This document shows, in pieces, positions 16,881-25,532 of a DNA stretch of 64,000 bases; within the stretch, counting starts at the first letter, position 1; the number at the start of each line of letters is the position of its first letter. Under the pieces are notes generated by a model, which saw only the letters and a program-made list of their open reading frames with translations, ran no database searches and had not been told where the DNA came from. The position numbers were made by a program, and so were the translations under genes. The DNA is from Arthrobacter liuii (GTDB lineage: Bacteria; Actinomycetota; Actinomycetes; Actinomycetales; Micrococcaceae), in assembly GCF_014639275.1 (NCBI RefSeq), contig NZ_BMFW01000002.1:487-64486 (forward strand), written 5' to 3'.

Positions 16881-17036
16881 ATGATCAAATGGGAGTACGC
16901 GACGATTCCGCTCATCATCCACGCCACAAAGCAGATCCTGGACCAGTGGGGAGAGGACGGCTGGGAGCTTGTCCAGGTAGTCCCCGGACCTGACGGCAAC
17001 GGCCTTGTCGCCTACCTCAAGAGGGAGAAGCAGTAG
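16881..17036 (+). CDS. DUF4177 domain protein
   Basis: 51 residues starting MIKWEYATIPLIIHATKQIL. The pattern (KWEYATIPL, then DQWGEDGWELVQVVPG) is that of the small DUF4177 family found in many actinobacteria and firmicutes, function unknown. It is the first gene of a run with RidA and NUDIX genes: the RidA ATG follows its stop after one base. TACGCT 7 nt before the ATG suggests a leaderless transcript. Confidence 0.85.
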   Translation: MIKWEYATIPLIIHATKQILDQWGEDGWELVQVVPGPDGNGLVAYLKREKQ

Positions 17037-17037
17037 C

Positions 17038-17571
17038 ATGGGCACGCCCGCAGAAGCCCAGTCCAGCGCCGCAACGGCGCCGGCATCCGCCGTCGAGCAG
17101 CGCCTCGCGGAACTTGGCATTACCCTTCCGGAAGTCGCCGCCCCGGTGGCTTCCTACGTTCCCGCTGTCGTCTCCGGCAGCCACGTCTACACCTCGGGCC
17201 AGCTGCCGTTTATTAACGGCAAACTCGAAGCTACGGGCAAGGTGTCCGCCGGCGCGGAAGGCTTCGCGGACGAGCCCACCGTGTCCCCTGAAGACGCCCA
17301 GCGCTATGCCGCTGTCTGCGCTGTCAACGCCCTGGCCGCCGTCAAGAGCGTCATCGGGGACCTGGACCGCATCACACGCATCGTCAAGGTTGTGGGATTC
17401 GTCTCCTCGGATCCCTCGTTCACTGGCCAGCCCGCCGTCGTCAACGGCGCCTCGGAACTGTTGGGCCGCGTCCTGGGTGACGCCGGGCAGCACGCACGTT
17501 CCGCCGTCGGCGTTGCCGTTCTTCCGCTCGACTCTCCCGTAGAGGTCGAGCTGATCGCCGAATTCAGCTAA
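17038..17571 (+). CDS. RidA family protein (YjgF/YER057c/UK114)
   Basis: 177 residues. RidA proteins hydrolyse reactive enamine/imine intermediates made by PLP enzymes such as threonine dehydratase. The region from about residue 22 carries the family features (VPAVVSGSHVYTSGQLPF, and late segments HARSAVGVAVLPLDSPVEVE with the conserved Arg). It is longer than E. coli RidA (128 residues) and belongs to the longer actinobacterial subgroup. Starts one base after the DUF4177 stop. Confidence 0.88.
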   Translation: MGTPAEAQSSAATAPASAVEQRLAELGITLPEVAAPVASYVPAVVSGSHVYTSGQLPFINGKLEATGKVSAGAEGFADEPTVSPEDAQRYAAVCAVNALAAVKSVIGDLDRITRIVKVVGFVSSDPSFTGQPAVVNGASELLGRVLGDAGQHARSAVGVAVLPLDSPVEVELIAEFS

Positions 17572-17586
17572 GACCGGACAATTCCC

Positions 17587-18498
17587 TTGCCTCACCTCGC
17601 ACGACGCCTTTTTGCACTTCCCCAGGATCTTGAAGGGGCAGCGCAAAGCTGGCTCGAACACGGCGAGCGGACCCCCAGGGCCGCGCGCTACGCCTCATCC
17701 GTCGTCCTCCTGCAGGATTCCCCCACCGGCCTGGAAACGTGGCTGGGCTACCGGCCCGGCTCCTCGCCGCTGGGGGTCCTCGCCTTCCCCGGCGGGTCCC
17801 TTGACCCGGCCGACGACGACGCCATGGGTTGGCTGGGCCCGTCGCCGCAGCATTGGGCTGAGCAAATGGGAACGGCCGACGTCGGGCTGGCGCGGCGACA
17901 CGTGGTGGGCGCCATCCGCGAGCTCTTCGAAGAAACGGGCGTACTGCTGGCCGGTCCGGACATGTCCAATACCGTCGAGGCCACGTCCACGTCCGAGTGG
18001 ATGCGTGCACGCGTCGCCGTCGCCGACCAGGAGAAGACGCTTGCCCAGGTCCTGGGCAAGCGCGGCCTCTCCCTGCGCACCGACCTGCTCAAATCCCTGG
18101 TCAACTGGCGCAGTCCTGATTTTGCCCACCGCCGTTTCGACACCCGGTATTTTGCCGCCACCGTGCCGCTGGGCCAGGAACCGTCGCTGCTTGACGGCAA
18201 GGGTGTCTGGGGCCGATGGGTCAACGCCGCGCACGTGGTCCAGGAACGGAACAGCAGCGCGCTGGGCGACGAGGCCGGCCAGGAGAACACCGTGGGCCGT
18301 CCCCTGGGTGAACTGCTGGTTCCCGGTTCCGAGATCATGCTTGAGAAGATGGCAGCCGCCAACGGCTGCATCGCCTACCTGAGCTACAAACGCAAGCCCC
18401 ATGTGTACCAGCCAACCCTGGTCGAAGAGGACGGCAGGCTCATGCTTGAAGTCGAAGCAGCAAAGACCGTGGCGGGGGACCACCAGCGCGAACGCTGA
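17587..18498 (+). CDS. NUDIX hydrolase
   Basis: 303 residues with a TTG start 15 bp after the RidA stop. The NUDIX box is recognisable as FPGGSLD followed, after a longer than usual insert, by AIRELFEETGVLLAG (REUxEExGU). This resembles the NUDIX proteins placed next to RidA genes in many actinobacteria. The nucleotide substrate cannot be predicted. Probably the third gene of the DUF4177-RidA-NUDIX operon. Confidence 0.85.
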   Translation: MPHLARRLFALPQDLEGAAQSWLEHGERTPRAARYASSVVLLQDSPTGLETWLGYRPGSSPLGVLAFPGGSLDPADDDAMGWLGPSPQHWAEQMGTADVGLARRHVVGAIRELFEETGVLLAGPDMSNTVEATSTSEWMRARVAVADQEKTLAQVLGKRGLSLRTDLLKSLVNWRSPDFAHRRFDTRYFAATVPLGQEPSLLDGKGVWGRWVNAAHVVQERNSSALGDEAGQENTVGRPLGELLVPGSEIMLEKMAAANGCIAYLSYKRKPHVYQPTLVEEDGRLMLEVEAAKTVAGDHQRER

Positions 18499-18557
18499 CG
18501 TTCCGTGGGCCGGAGTAAAATCGTCACCAAAGCCACACCGGGAGCAAGGGGGCGCCT

Positions 18558-19559
18558 TTGCGCGCAACGGTCAAGGACGTAGCGCGCCTCGCAGGGGTTT
18601 CGCCAAAGACGGTTTCGAACGTCATGAACGGAATTGTCCCGGTCAGCGGCCCCACCCGGTTCAGGGTGGAACAGGCCATGGCGGAACTGGATTACGTTCC
18701 TAATCTCTCCGCGCGCGGATTGCGCAACGGCAGGTCGGGCGTCATCGCTTTGGCGTTGCCGGACCTGGGCACGCCCTATTCCGCCGAGATTGCCCACAGT
18801 GTGGTCGAAGTAGCCCACGAACAGGGGTGGAGCGTACAAATCGAGGAGACGGGATCCGATCCCACCCGCGAGTATGAACTGATGTCGCGCGCCCGGTCCA
18901 ACCTGGTGGACGGGCTGATCCTCAACCCGGTGGTCCTGGATGAGAGTGCCGTCAAAGTGGGTGTTTCCCTCCCTCCGGTTGTCCTGCTGGGGGAGGTGTC
19001 CCAGAAGCTGGCTGACCGTGTGTGGGTGGACAGCGTCGCTGCCGCCCGGGACATGACCTTGGCACTCGGCAGGACGGGCAGGCGGCGCATCGCCGTCCTG
19101 GGAACCGCCGAAGTCCGGGGCTCCGCCGCAGCCATCCTGCGGACCCGTGGCTACCAGGCCGCACTAGGGGAACTCGGCATCGCCTTGGACGACTCGTTGA
19201 TCATCCCGTGCGAAAAGTGGAGCCCCGACTCGGCAGCCCGGGCGCTGTCCGCATACCTTGACTCGAACCCGGTGCCCGAGGCGCTTTTCTGCTTCACCGA
19301 TTCCATGGCCATCGGTGCCCTGAGTGTGCTCTGGAAACGCGGCCTGCGGGTTCCCGATGACGTTGCCGTCGCCGGTTTCGACGACATCGCGGATGCGAAA
19401 TACGCGGTGCCGTCGCTGACGACCGTTTCCTTCGACAAGCGCCACATGGCCAGAGAGGCCCTGCGCCTCCTTACCGAACGGATGGCCGACCGCCAAGGGC
19501 CGCAACGGGTGGTGGCCGTGGACTACGAAATCGTGGAGCGGGAGAGCACCTCACCCTAG
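18558..19559 (+). CDS. LacI family transcriptional regulator of the arabinoside module
   Basis: 333 residues. The N-terminal helix-turn-helix is textbook LacI (TVKDVARLAGVSPKTVSNVM), followed by a periplasmic-binding-like effector domain (GVIALALPDLGTPYSAEI; near the end DVAVAGFDDIADAKYAVPSLTTV). The start is TTG with an AAGGGGG ribosome site. TAAAAT at about 18514-18519 is a likely -10. It lies upstream of, and in the same direction as, the sugar ABC transporter and arabinofuranosidase genes. The palindromic operator at 19632-19663 between them is the expected target, with arabinose or an arabino-oligosaccharide as likely effector (inferred). Confidence 0.92.
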   Translation: MRATVKDVARLAGVSPKTVSNVMNGIVPVSGPTRFRVEQAMAELDYVPNLSARGLRNGRSGVIALALPDLGTPYSAEIAHSVVEVAHEQGWSVQIEETGSDPTREYELMSRARSNLVDGLILNPVVLDESAVKVGVSLPPVVLLGEVSQKLADRVWVDSVAAARDMTLALGRTGRRRIAVLGTAEVRGSAAAILRTRGYQAALGELGIALDDSLIIPCEKWSPDSAARALSAYLDSNPVPEALFCFTDSMAIGALSVLWKRGLRVPDDVAVAGFDDIADAKYAVPSLTTVSFDKRHMAREALRLLTERMADRQGPQRVVAVDYEIVERESTSP

Positions 19560-19628
19560 CTTCGCCAAGTTCCATCCCGGCTGGAACCGAGACCCCCAAC
19601 CCAGTTGGCGAACGCTAACAATTTTTCG

Positions 19629-19663
19629 TTGCGCCTCACATTACATCGATGTAACGTGAGGCG
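19629..19663 (+). promoter_or_regulatory. Promoter with embedded LacI-type operator upstream of the arabinoside transporter operon
   Basis: TTACATCGATGTAA (19641-19654) is a perfect 14-bp palindrome with the central CG typical of LacI-family operators. It extends as GCCTCAC on the left and GTGAGGC on the right, so 19632-19663 is a near-perfect 32-bp palindrome with one mismatched pair. A candidate promoter overlaps it: TTGCGC (19629-19634), 17-bp spacer, TAACGT (19652-19657). Binding here would block polymerase directly. Confidence 0.75.
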
Positions 19664-19765
19664 TGCGTCACACCCAGGGCTGCAGGACATGCAATGAGGG
19701 CATCCGGCAGCAAGGGCCTGTGGCAACGGAATGACTTTCAGCGGACCCATCCAAAGGAGTGACGG

Positions 19766-21100
19766 GTGAAGCAGTTTGATTTTTTCGCGGGCAGGCAACT
19801 GTCCAGGCGGCAGCTACTGTCGGGAACCGCAGCGTTGGGAAGCGTGTTCGCCGCGGCAACCCTGTCCGGGTGCGGCGGGAACGCTTCCGCCGCGGCTCCC
19901 AGGGATATCCAGTTCTGGCATCTCTTGTCAGGCGGCGACGGCATCAAGATGCAGGCGCTGATCAGCAAGGTGAACGACGCCAACCCCGGGTTCAAGGTGC
20001 ACCCCACCGTCCTTGCCTGGGGCCCGCCCTACTACACCAAGCTCGCCATGGCGTCGGCCGGCGGCCGGCCGCCGCAGTTGGCCATCATGCACGCCAGCCG
20101 GGTTCCGGGTTATGCCCCCGGGGGCCTGATCGACCCATGGGACCTGGACATGCTGTCGGAATTCGGCGTCACGGACAAAAGCTTCGCACCGAGGATCTGG
20201 GACAAGAGCCAGAACAACGGCAAAGTCTTTTCCATCGCCCTGGACTCGCATCCCTTTGTCATGTTTTACAACCGTGACGTGGCCGGGAAGGCGGGACTGC
20301 TCGGCAGCAACGGGCTGCTGCAGGAGGCTAAGTCGCCCCAAGAATTCCTCAGCATGGCCCGGGAAATGCAGAAGGTGACGCAGGCCCACGGCTTGTCCTT
20401 CGGCTACCTTGGCAGCGGATCCCAGATGTGGCGGCTCTTTTACACCCTCTACCGGCAGCACGGGGCACAGATGGAGCTGACTCCCGGCAAGCCAATGGTT
20501 GCCGACAACGAGGCCGCTGTTGAGTCCCTGGAGTTCATGAGGTCGCTCTTCGATGACACCATCGCGGCGCAGAGCGGTGATATCAGCACCGGCATCGCAG
20601 AATTCGCACGCGGCGGATCAGGCATGCTGTTCAGCGGGGTCTGGGAACTTCCCACCTTCAAGAAGGCAAACCTGCCCGTTGACGCCGCCACCATCCCCAC
20701 TCTGTACGGCACGCCGGCGGCCTACGCTGACTCGCACTCCTTCGTGCTTCCCCGGCAGTTGAATGTCGACGACGTAAAACGGCGGGACGTGTACAAGTTC
20801 GTGAGCGACATCCTCAAAGGCTCGCTGTCGTGGGCCGAGGCAGGGCATATCCCCGCCTTCCAGCCGGTGGTGCAGTCCCAGGCCTACCGCGAACTCACGC
20901 CCCAGATCCACTACGCCAAGGCCGCGGACATCATCGCTTACGACCCGGAGGCCTGGTTCAGCGGATCCGGCTCCGATTGGCAAACCTACTTTGCGGAGAC
21001 CGTGCAGAACGTGCTCCTCGGCCGCGACAAGGCAACAGACGGCTGGAATGCCTTCGTGCGACGTACCAACACCCTGCTTTCCCGTCCCAACCCGGTTTGA
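19766..21100 (+). CDS. Sugar ABC transporter substrate-binding lipoprotein (CUT1 family)
   Basis: 444 residues. The leader carries a twin-arginine-like motif (LSRRQLLSGTAALG) and a lipobox ending in LSGCGG, so it is an exported lipoprotein, probably via Tat. The remainder is a family 1 solute-binding fold (DIQFWHLLSGGDGIK; FMRSLFDDT; GGSGMLFSGVWELP). GTG start with AAGGAG upstream. It captures the sugar for the two permeases that follow; the GH51 enzyme downstream points to arabinosides. The ATPase subunit is not in this cluster and is probably a shared MsmK-like protein elsewhere. Confidence 0.9.
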   Translation: MKQFDFFAGRQLSRRQLLSGTAALGSVFAAATLSGCGGNASAAAPRDIQFWHLLSGGDGIKMQALISKVNDANPGFKVHPTVLAWGPPYYTKLAMASAGGRPPQLAIMHASRVPGYAPGGLIDPWDLDMLSEFGVTDKSFAPRIWDKSQNNGKVFSIALDSHPFVMFYNRDVAGKAGLLGSNGLLQEAKSPQEFLSMAREMQKVTQAHGLSFGYLGSGSQMWRLFYTLYRQHGAQMELTPGKPMVADNEAAVESLEFMRSLFDDTIAAQSGDISTGIAEFARGGSGMLFSGVWELPTFKKANLPVDAATIPTLYGTPAAYADSHSFVLPRQLNVDDVKRRDVYKFVSDILKGSLSWAEAGHIPAFQPVVQSQAYRELTPQIHYAKAADIIAYDPEAWFSGSGSDWQTYFAETVQNVLLGRDKATDGWNAFVRRTNTLLSRPNPV

Positions 21101-21125
21101 ACCGCCAAGCGACACAGGAGTCCAA

Positions 21126-22100
21126 ATGAGTTCCGTAGCAACATCACACGACAGCGAGGGGCAGGCGGGATCGCTGCCCGGACTGTCCCGCCAAAGATTA
21201 TCCAACCGGGCAGGGTCCAGGTCCGCCCGCTCTCAAGGAAGCAGGGACAACCTCAACGGCTGGGCATTCGCCGCCCCGTTCCTGGCGTTCTTCCTGGTCT
21301 TCCTCGTCTGGCCCCTCCTTTATGGGCTGTACATGAGCATGACCGGTAAGTCCCTTACCGGCGCGAACGACAGCGTCATTGGCTTCGCCAACTACGCCGA
21401 GGCCCTCGCCGATTCCGACATGTGGCATTCACTGGGCAACACCCTCTATTTCACCGTCATCAGTACCGTGCCATTGGTGGTCGTTGCGTTGGTCATGGCG
21501 GCTTTGGTGAATGTCGGGCTGCCGGCGCAATGGCTGTGGAGGCTTTCCTACTTTGCCCCGTACCTGCTGGCTTCCACCGTCGTATCCCTGTTCTTCACTT
21601 GGATGTACAACCCCCAGCTCGGTCTGATCAACGACGCGCTGGTCAATATCGGGCTGCCGAAAGTCGCCTGGCTCAACGACCCGGGCGTAGCGATGTGGGC
21701 AATAGTCCTCGCCACATTGTGGTGGACCGTGGGCTTCAACTTCCTGCTGTACCTGGCAGCGATGCAGAACATCCCTGCACAGCACTATGAGGCGGCGTCG
21801 CTGGATGGTGCCGGTGCCTGGCGGCAGTTCTTCTCCATCACCCTGCCGCAACTGGCGCCCACCACCGTGATGATCGTGCTCCTCCAGATCCTGGCATCGC
21901 TGAAAATCTTCGACCAGGTCTACCAAATGACAGCCGGCGGGCCTGGCGGTGCCACCCGTCCCGTGGTGCAGTACATCTTCGAAACGGGCTTCACCGGATA
22001 CCGCCTTGGCTACTCCGCGGCCATCTCCTACATCTTCTTCGGACTGATCGTGGCCGTTTCAGTCATCCAGTTCCTCATCACCCGCCGCAGGAGTGCATAG
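21126..22100 (+). CDS. Sugar ABC transporter permease (MalF type)
   Basis: 324 residues, six predicted membrane helices beginning at about residue 45 (WAFAAPFLAFFLVFLVWPLL). The inner-membrane component loop EAASLDGAGAWRQFFSITLP is near residue 225. The ATG at 21126 has CAGGAG upstream, which decides it over the longer reading frame that starts inside the binding-protein gene. Second gene of the transporter operon. Confidence 0.92.
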   Translation: MSSVATSHDSEGQAGSLPGLSRQRLSNRAGSRSARSQGSRDNLNGWAFAAPFLAFFLVFLVWPLLYGLYMSMTGKSLTGANDSVIGFANYAEALADSDMWHSLGNTLYFTVISTVPLVVVALVMAALVNVGLPAQWLWRLSYFAPYLLASTVVSLFFTWMYNPQLGLINDALVNIGLPKVAWLNDPGVAMWAIVLATLWWTVGFNFLLYLAAMQNIPAQHYEAASLDGAGAWRQFFSITLPQLAPTTVMIVLLQILASLKIFDQVYQMTAGGPGGATRPVVQYIFETGFTGYRLGYSAAISYIFFGLIVAVSVIQFLITRRRSA

Positions 22101-22102
22101 CC

Positions 22103-22999
22103 ATGGCAACTGAAACCCTCGCCCGCCCCGCTACCTCCGCCGCAACGCCGTATGCCGGCCGGAGAAACGGCCGCCGGATGACCCCGGGCCGGATCGCGGT
22201 CCTGGCAGTCGCCGCGCTGCTGGCCGTCCTCTGGCTGGTGCCCTTCGCCTGGGCAACGGTCACCGCCTTCAAGAGCGAGACGGATGCCGCCGCTCCGAAG
22301 ATCAGCTGGATCCCGCCGTCGGGCTTTACCGCCGACGCGTTCGTCAAGGTATTCCAGGACGGCAACATCCCGCTCTGGACCTGGAATTCCCTCTACACGT
22401 CCGCCGCCATCACGGTGATAACGCTGGCCATTTCCGCGCTGGTTGCCTACGCCCTGTCCCGCATCGACTTCCGGGGCAAGAATGTCCTGATGACGGTGAT
22501 CATCGCGTCCATCATCGTTCCGCCGCCGGTCCTGATCATTCCGCTGTTCTACCAAATGGTGGCACTGCACATGATCGATACCTCGTGGGCCATCATCCTG
22601 CCGCAGGTCATCCACCCTGCCATGGTGTTCGTGCTCAAGAAGTTCTTCGACCAGATCCCGCGTGAACTGGAGGAAGCCGCGGTCATGGACGGAGCCAGCC
22701 GCATGCGGATCTTCCTCCAGGTGGTCCTGCCGTTGTCCCGACCCATCCTCGCTGCTGTGGCAATCTTCGTGTTCATCGGTGCGTGGAACAACTTCCTCTG
22801 GCCGTTCATCGCCACCAACGACGGGTCCGTCCTGACCCTCCCTGTGGGACTGCAGACCATCAAGAGCGCCTATGGCATCCAGTACGCCCAGAACATGGCG
22901 TCGGCGCTGCTCGCGGCACTGCCCCTGATCCTGCTCTTCCTGTTCTTCCAGCGCCAGATCATCAAGGGCGTTGCGACGACGGGACTCGCCGGCACCTGA
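22103..22999 (+). CDS. Sugar ABC transporter permease (MalG type)
   Basis: 298 residues with six predicted membrane helices. EEAAVMDGASRMRIFLQVVL is the EAA loop that contacts the ATPase, and the C-terminal FFQRQIIKGVATTGLAG is typical of MalG-type permeases. It starts 3 bp after the MalF-type stop, with AGGAG upstream. Third gene of the operon. Confidence 0.93.
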   Translation: MATETLARPATSAATPYAGRRNGRRMTPGRIAVLAVAALLAVLWLVPFAWATVTAFKSETDAAAPKISWIPPSGFTADAFVKVFQDGNIPLWTWNSLYTSAAITVITLAISALVAYALSRIDFRGKNVLMTVIIASIIVPPPVLIIPLFYQMVALHMIDTSWAIILPQVIHPAMVFVLKKFFDQIPRELEEAAVMDGASRMRIFLQVVLPLSRPILAAVAIFVFIGAWNNFLWPFIATNDGSVLTLPVGLQTIKSAYGIQYAQNMASALLAALPLILLFLFFQRQIIKGVATTGLAGT

Positions 23000-23054
23000 T
23001 GGCCACCTTCACGTTCCACCACGTACCTGTTGCACAACCAAGGAGATAGTTCTT

Positions 23055-24593
23055 ATGTCCCGCGCCAGAATCACCCTCGACCGCGACTTCACCATCGGAG
23101 AGGTGCCCCGCCGACTGTTTGGCTCCTTCGTGGAGCACATGGGCCGCTGCGTCTATACCGGAATCTACGAACCGGGCCACCCCGAGGCGGACGAGAACGG
23201 CTTCCGCCAGGACGTCCTCAAGCTCGTCAAGGAACTCGGGGCCACCGTAATCCGCTATCCCGGAGGCAACTTCGTCTCCGGCTATGACTGGGAAGACGGA
23301 ATCGGCCCCCGCGAAGAACGCCCGCGCCGGCTTGACGGCGCGTGGCACACCGTGGAGACCAACGCCTTCGGCCTCCACGAGTTCGTGGACTGGTCCCGGC
23401 AGGCAGGCACCGAAATCATGGAAGCCATCAACCTCGGCACCAGGGGAGTGGATGCCGCCCGGGCCATCGTGGAGTACGCCAACCATCCCGGCGGCACCCG
23501 TCTTTCGGACCTGCGGGCCAGAAACGGCCACAAGGACCCCTTCAACATCAAGCTGTGGTGCCTGGGCAATGAGATGGACGGCCCCTGGCAGATCGGCCAC
23601 AAGACCGCCGAAGAGTACGGGAGGCTGGCACAAGAGGCTGCCAAGGCCATGCGGTTGGTTGATCCGGGCATTGAACTGGTGGCCTGCGGAAGCTCGAACT
23701 CAGGAATGCCCACGTTCGGGGCCTGGGAGCAGACCGTCCTGTCCCAGGCCTACGACCAGGTGGACTACGTCTCACTGCACGCTTACTACCAGGAGCGCGA
23801 CGGCGACGTTGGCAGCTTCCTGGCCAGTGCGGTGGACACGGACTACTTCATCGAATCGGTCATCGCCACCGCCGACGCGGTCCGGGCCAAGGGCAAGCAC
23901 AAGAAGCACATCAACCTGTCCTTCGACGAATGGAACGTCTGGTACCAGCGCGGCCGGGACACGGAGGACCAGCCGCACAACGTCTCCAAGGCCGGCTGGC
24001 GTGAGCACCCCAGGGTCATCGAGGACAAATACAACGTGACGGACGCCGTCGTCGTCGGTACCCTGCTCAACTCACTGCTCCGCCACGGCGACCGGGTCAA
24101 GATCGCCAACCAGGCGCAGTTGGTCAACGTCATTGCCCCCATCTTCAGCGAGGAGAACGGGCCTGCCTGGCGCCAGACCATTTTCCACCCCTTCTCACAG
24201 ATGGCAGGACTTGCCAAGGGCCAGATCCTGCGGCTGTCGGTTGACTCGGACAAGTACGCCAACGCGCGGTTTGGCGACACCGACCTGGTCGATGTCAGCG
24301 CCACCTGGAACGAGGACACGGGCCGCGTGGCCCTGTTCCTTGCCAACCGCGGCCTTGAAGAGGCGGCGGACGTGGAGGTCAACCTGCGCGGCTTCGACGC
24401 ACAACGGGTGCTCCGGGCAGAAGTCCTGGAAATCCCCGACGGCGGCGACCGCTTCACCATCAACAACCAGGAGAACCCTGGCCGGGTGGGCCTGAGGCCC
24501 CTTGAGGGAGCAAAGGCCAACGGCTCCGAGCTGCGCCTCAGCCTTCCCGCCTTGTCATGGGCCGTCGTCGAACTGGACGTGGCGAAGAGCTGA
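23055..24593 (+). CDS. abfA: Alpha-L-arabinofuranosidase, GH51 family
   Basis: 512 residues, a full-length retaining GH51 enzyme that removes terminal alpha-L-arabinofuranosyl units from arabinan, arabinoxylan or oligosaccharides. The acid/base Glu is in WCLGNEMDGPW and the nucleophile Glu in SFDEWNVWY; the N terminus (GEVPRRLFGSFVEHMGRCVY) is characteristic. There is no signal peptide, so it acts in the cytoplasm on imported oligosaccharides. AAGGAG precedes the ATG. It closes the LacI/ABC transporter operon and is followed by a strong terminator. Confidence 0.96.
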   Translation: MSRARITLDRDFTIGEVPRRLFGSFVEHMGRCVYTGIYEPGHPEADENGFRQDVLKLVKELGATVIRYPGGNFVSGYDWEDGIGPREERPRRLDGAWHTVETNAFGLHEFVDWSRQAGTEIMEAINLGTRGVDAARAIVEYANHPGGTRLSDLRARNGHKDPFNIKLWCLGNEMDGPWQIGHKTAEEYGRLAQEAAKAMRLVDPGIELVACGSSNSGMPTFGAWEQTVLSQAYDQVDYVSLHAYYQERDGDVGSFLASAVDTDYFIESVIATADAVRAKGKHKKHINLSFDEWNVWYQRGRDTEDQPHNVSKAGWREHPRVIEDKYNVTDAVVVGTLLNSLLRHGDRVKIANQAQLVNVIAPIFSEENGPAWRQTIFHPFSQMAGLAKGQILRLSVDSDKYANARFGDTDLVDVSATWNEDTGRVALFLANRGLEEAADVEVNLRGFDAQRVLRAEVLEIPDGGDRFTINNQENPGRVGLRPLEGAKANGSELRLSLPALSWAVVELDVAKS

Positions 24594-24610
24594 CCCTGCG
24601 TTGAGGTACC

Positions 24611-24640
24611 AAAAAGGCCGCCCCACGGGGCGGCCTTTTT
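24611..24640. terminator. Bidirectional terminator between abfA and the Crp-family gene
   Basis: AAAAAGGCCGCCCC (24611-24624) pairs with GGGGCGGCCTTTTT (24627-24640). The A-run/T-run on each side makes it an intrinsic terminator on both strands, as expected between two converging genes. Confidence 0.93.
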
Positions 24641-24659
24641 CATTTGGTCTGTTGGTTCC

Positions 24660-25337
24660 TTAGCGGGAGCGCTGGCGGAGGCGCTGCATGTCCAGGATGA
24701 CCACGGCGCGGGCCTCGAGCCGGAGCCAGCCGCGCTGGACGAACTCGGCCAAGGCCTTGTTGACGGTTTCGCGGGAAGCGCCCACCAGCTGGGCAAGCTC
24801 TTCCTGGGTGAGTTCGTGTGCAACCAGGACGCCGTCGGTAGCCGGGCGGCCGAAGCGGTCGGCGAGGTCCAGGAGGGCCTTCGCGACGCGGCCCGGGACG
24901 TCGGAGAAGACGAGGTCGGACAGGGAGTCGTTGGTGCGGCGCAGGCGACGGGCCAGGGCCTGCAGCAACTGGGCTGACACCTCGGGGCGGGTGCGCAGCA
25001 AGGCGTTCAGGCTCTCATTCTTGAGCCCGGCCAGCCGGGTTTCGGACACCGCGGTGGCGGTGGCGGTGCGGGGACTGGGATCGAACAGCGCCATCTCGCC
25101 AAAGAGCTCGCCCGGGCCGAGGATGGCCAGGAGGGATTCGCGGCCGTCGGGGGAGGTGCGGCCGAGCTTCACCTTGCCGGAGACGATGAAGTAGAGCTGG
25201 TCACCCTGGTCGCCCTCGCGGAACACCGATGCGCCGCGGGAAAGGTCCACCTCGGTGAGCTCGTCCGTCAGCAGACGGAATGCGTCGTCGTCGAGCGTGG
25301 CGAAAAGGGGTGCTCGGCGCAGTACCTCGATGTCCAT
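24660..25337 (-). CDS. Crp/Fnr family regulator (GlxR/Crp-like)
   Basis: 225 residues, very close in length and sequence pattern to actinobacterial GlxR/Crp, the global cAMP-responsive regulator. The cyclic-nucleotide domain spans about 1-120 (GDQLYFIVSGKVKLGRTSPD; GELFGEMALFDPSPRTATA with the cAMP-contacting Arg), and the winged helix has TQEELAQLVGASRETVNKAL. The ATG at 25337 (MDIEVLRRAPLF) is the family start with GGAG upstream. Expected to bind TGTGA-N6-TCACA. It is a single gene, divergent from the MarP-like gene. Confidence 0.9.
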   Translation of the reverse strand: MDIEVLRRAPLFATLDDDAFRLLTDELTEVDLSRGASVFREGDQGDQLYFIVSGKVKLGRTSPDGRESLLAILGPGELFGEMALFDPSPRTATATAVSETRLAGLKNESLNALLRTRPEVSAQLLQALARRLRRTNDSLSDLVFSDVPGRVAKALLDLADRFGRPATDGVLVAHELTQEELAQLVGASRETVNKALAEFVQRGWLRLEARAVVILDMQRLRQRSR

Positions 25338-25532
25338 GAAATCTCCTACGTAAAAGTATCGGCTGTGGCGCTTGTGCCATTGTTTCAGAATTTTCAAGGT
25401 TCTGTGACGAACTTGGCAGCCGAAACGCCTGCGGGCGCCCGGGCATGGGCCCACCAAGGGGTGCCATACCCCACAGAATTTTGTCAGCGTCCGCCACTAG
25501 AATGGGGCTTCAACTGTTAATAAGGAGCCTTT

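Noticed and set aside
14540..16999. A longer PBP reading starting at 16999
   Set aside because: The extra 52 residues overlap the divergent DUF4177 gene and precede the normal short cytoplasmic N terminus; ATG 16843 has a properly placed -10.
19657..19672. A Crp-like palindrome just downstream of the arabinoside operator
   Set aside because: Only 8 of 10 half-site bases match, and its position downstream of the -10 is unsuitable for activation.
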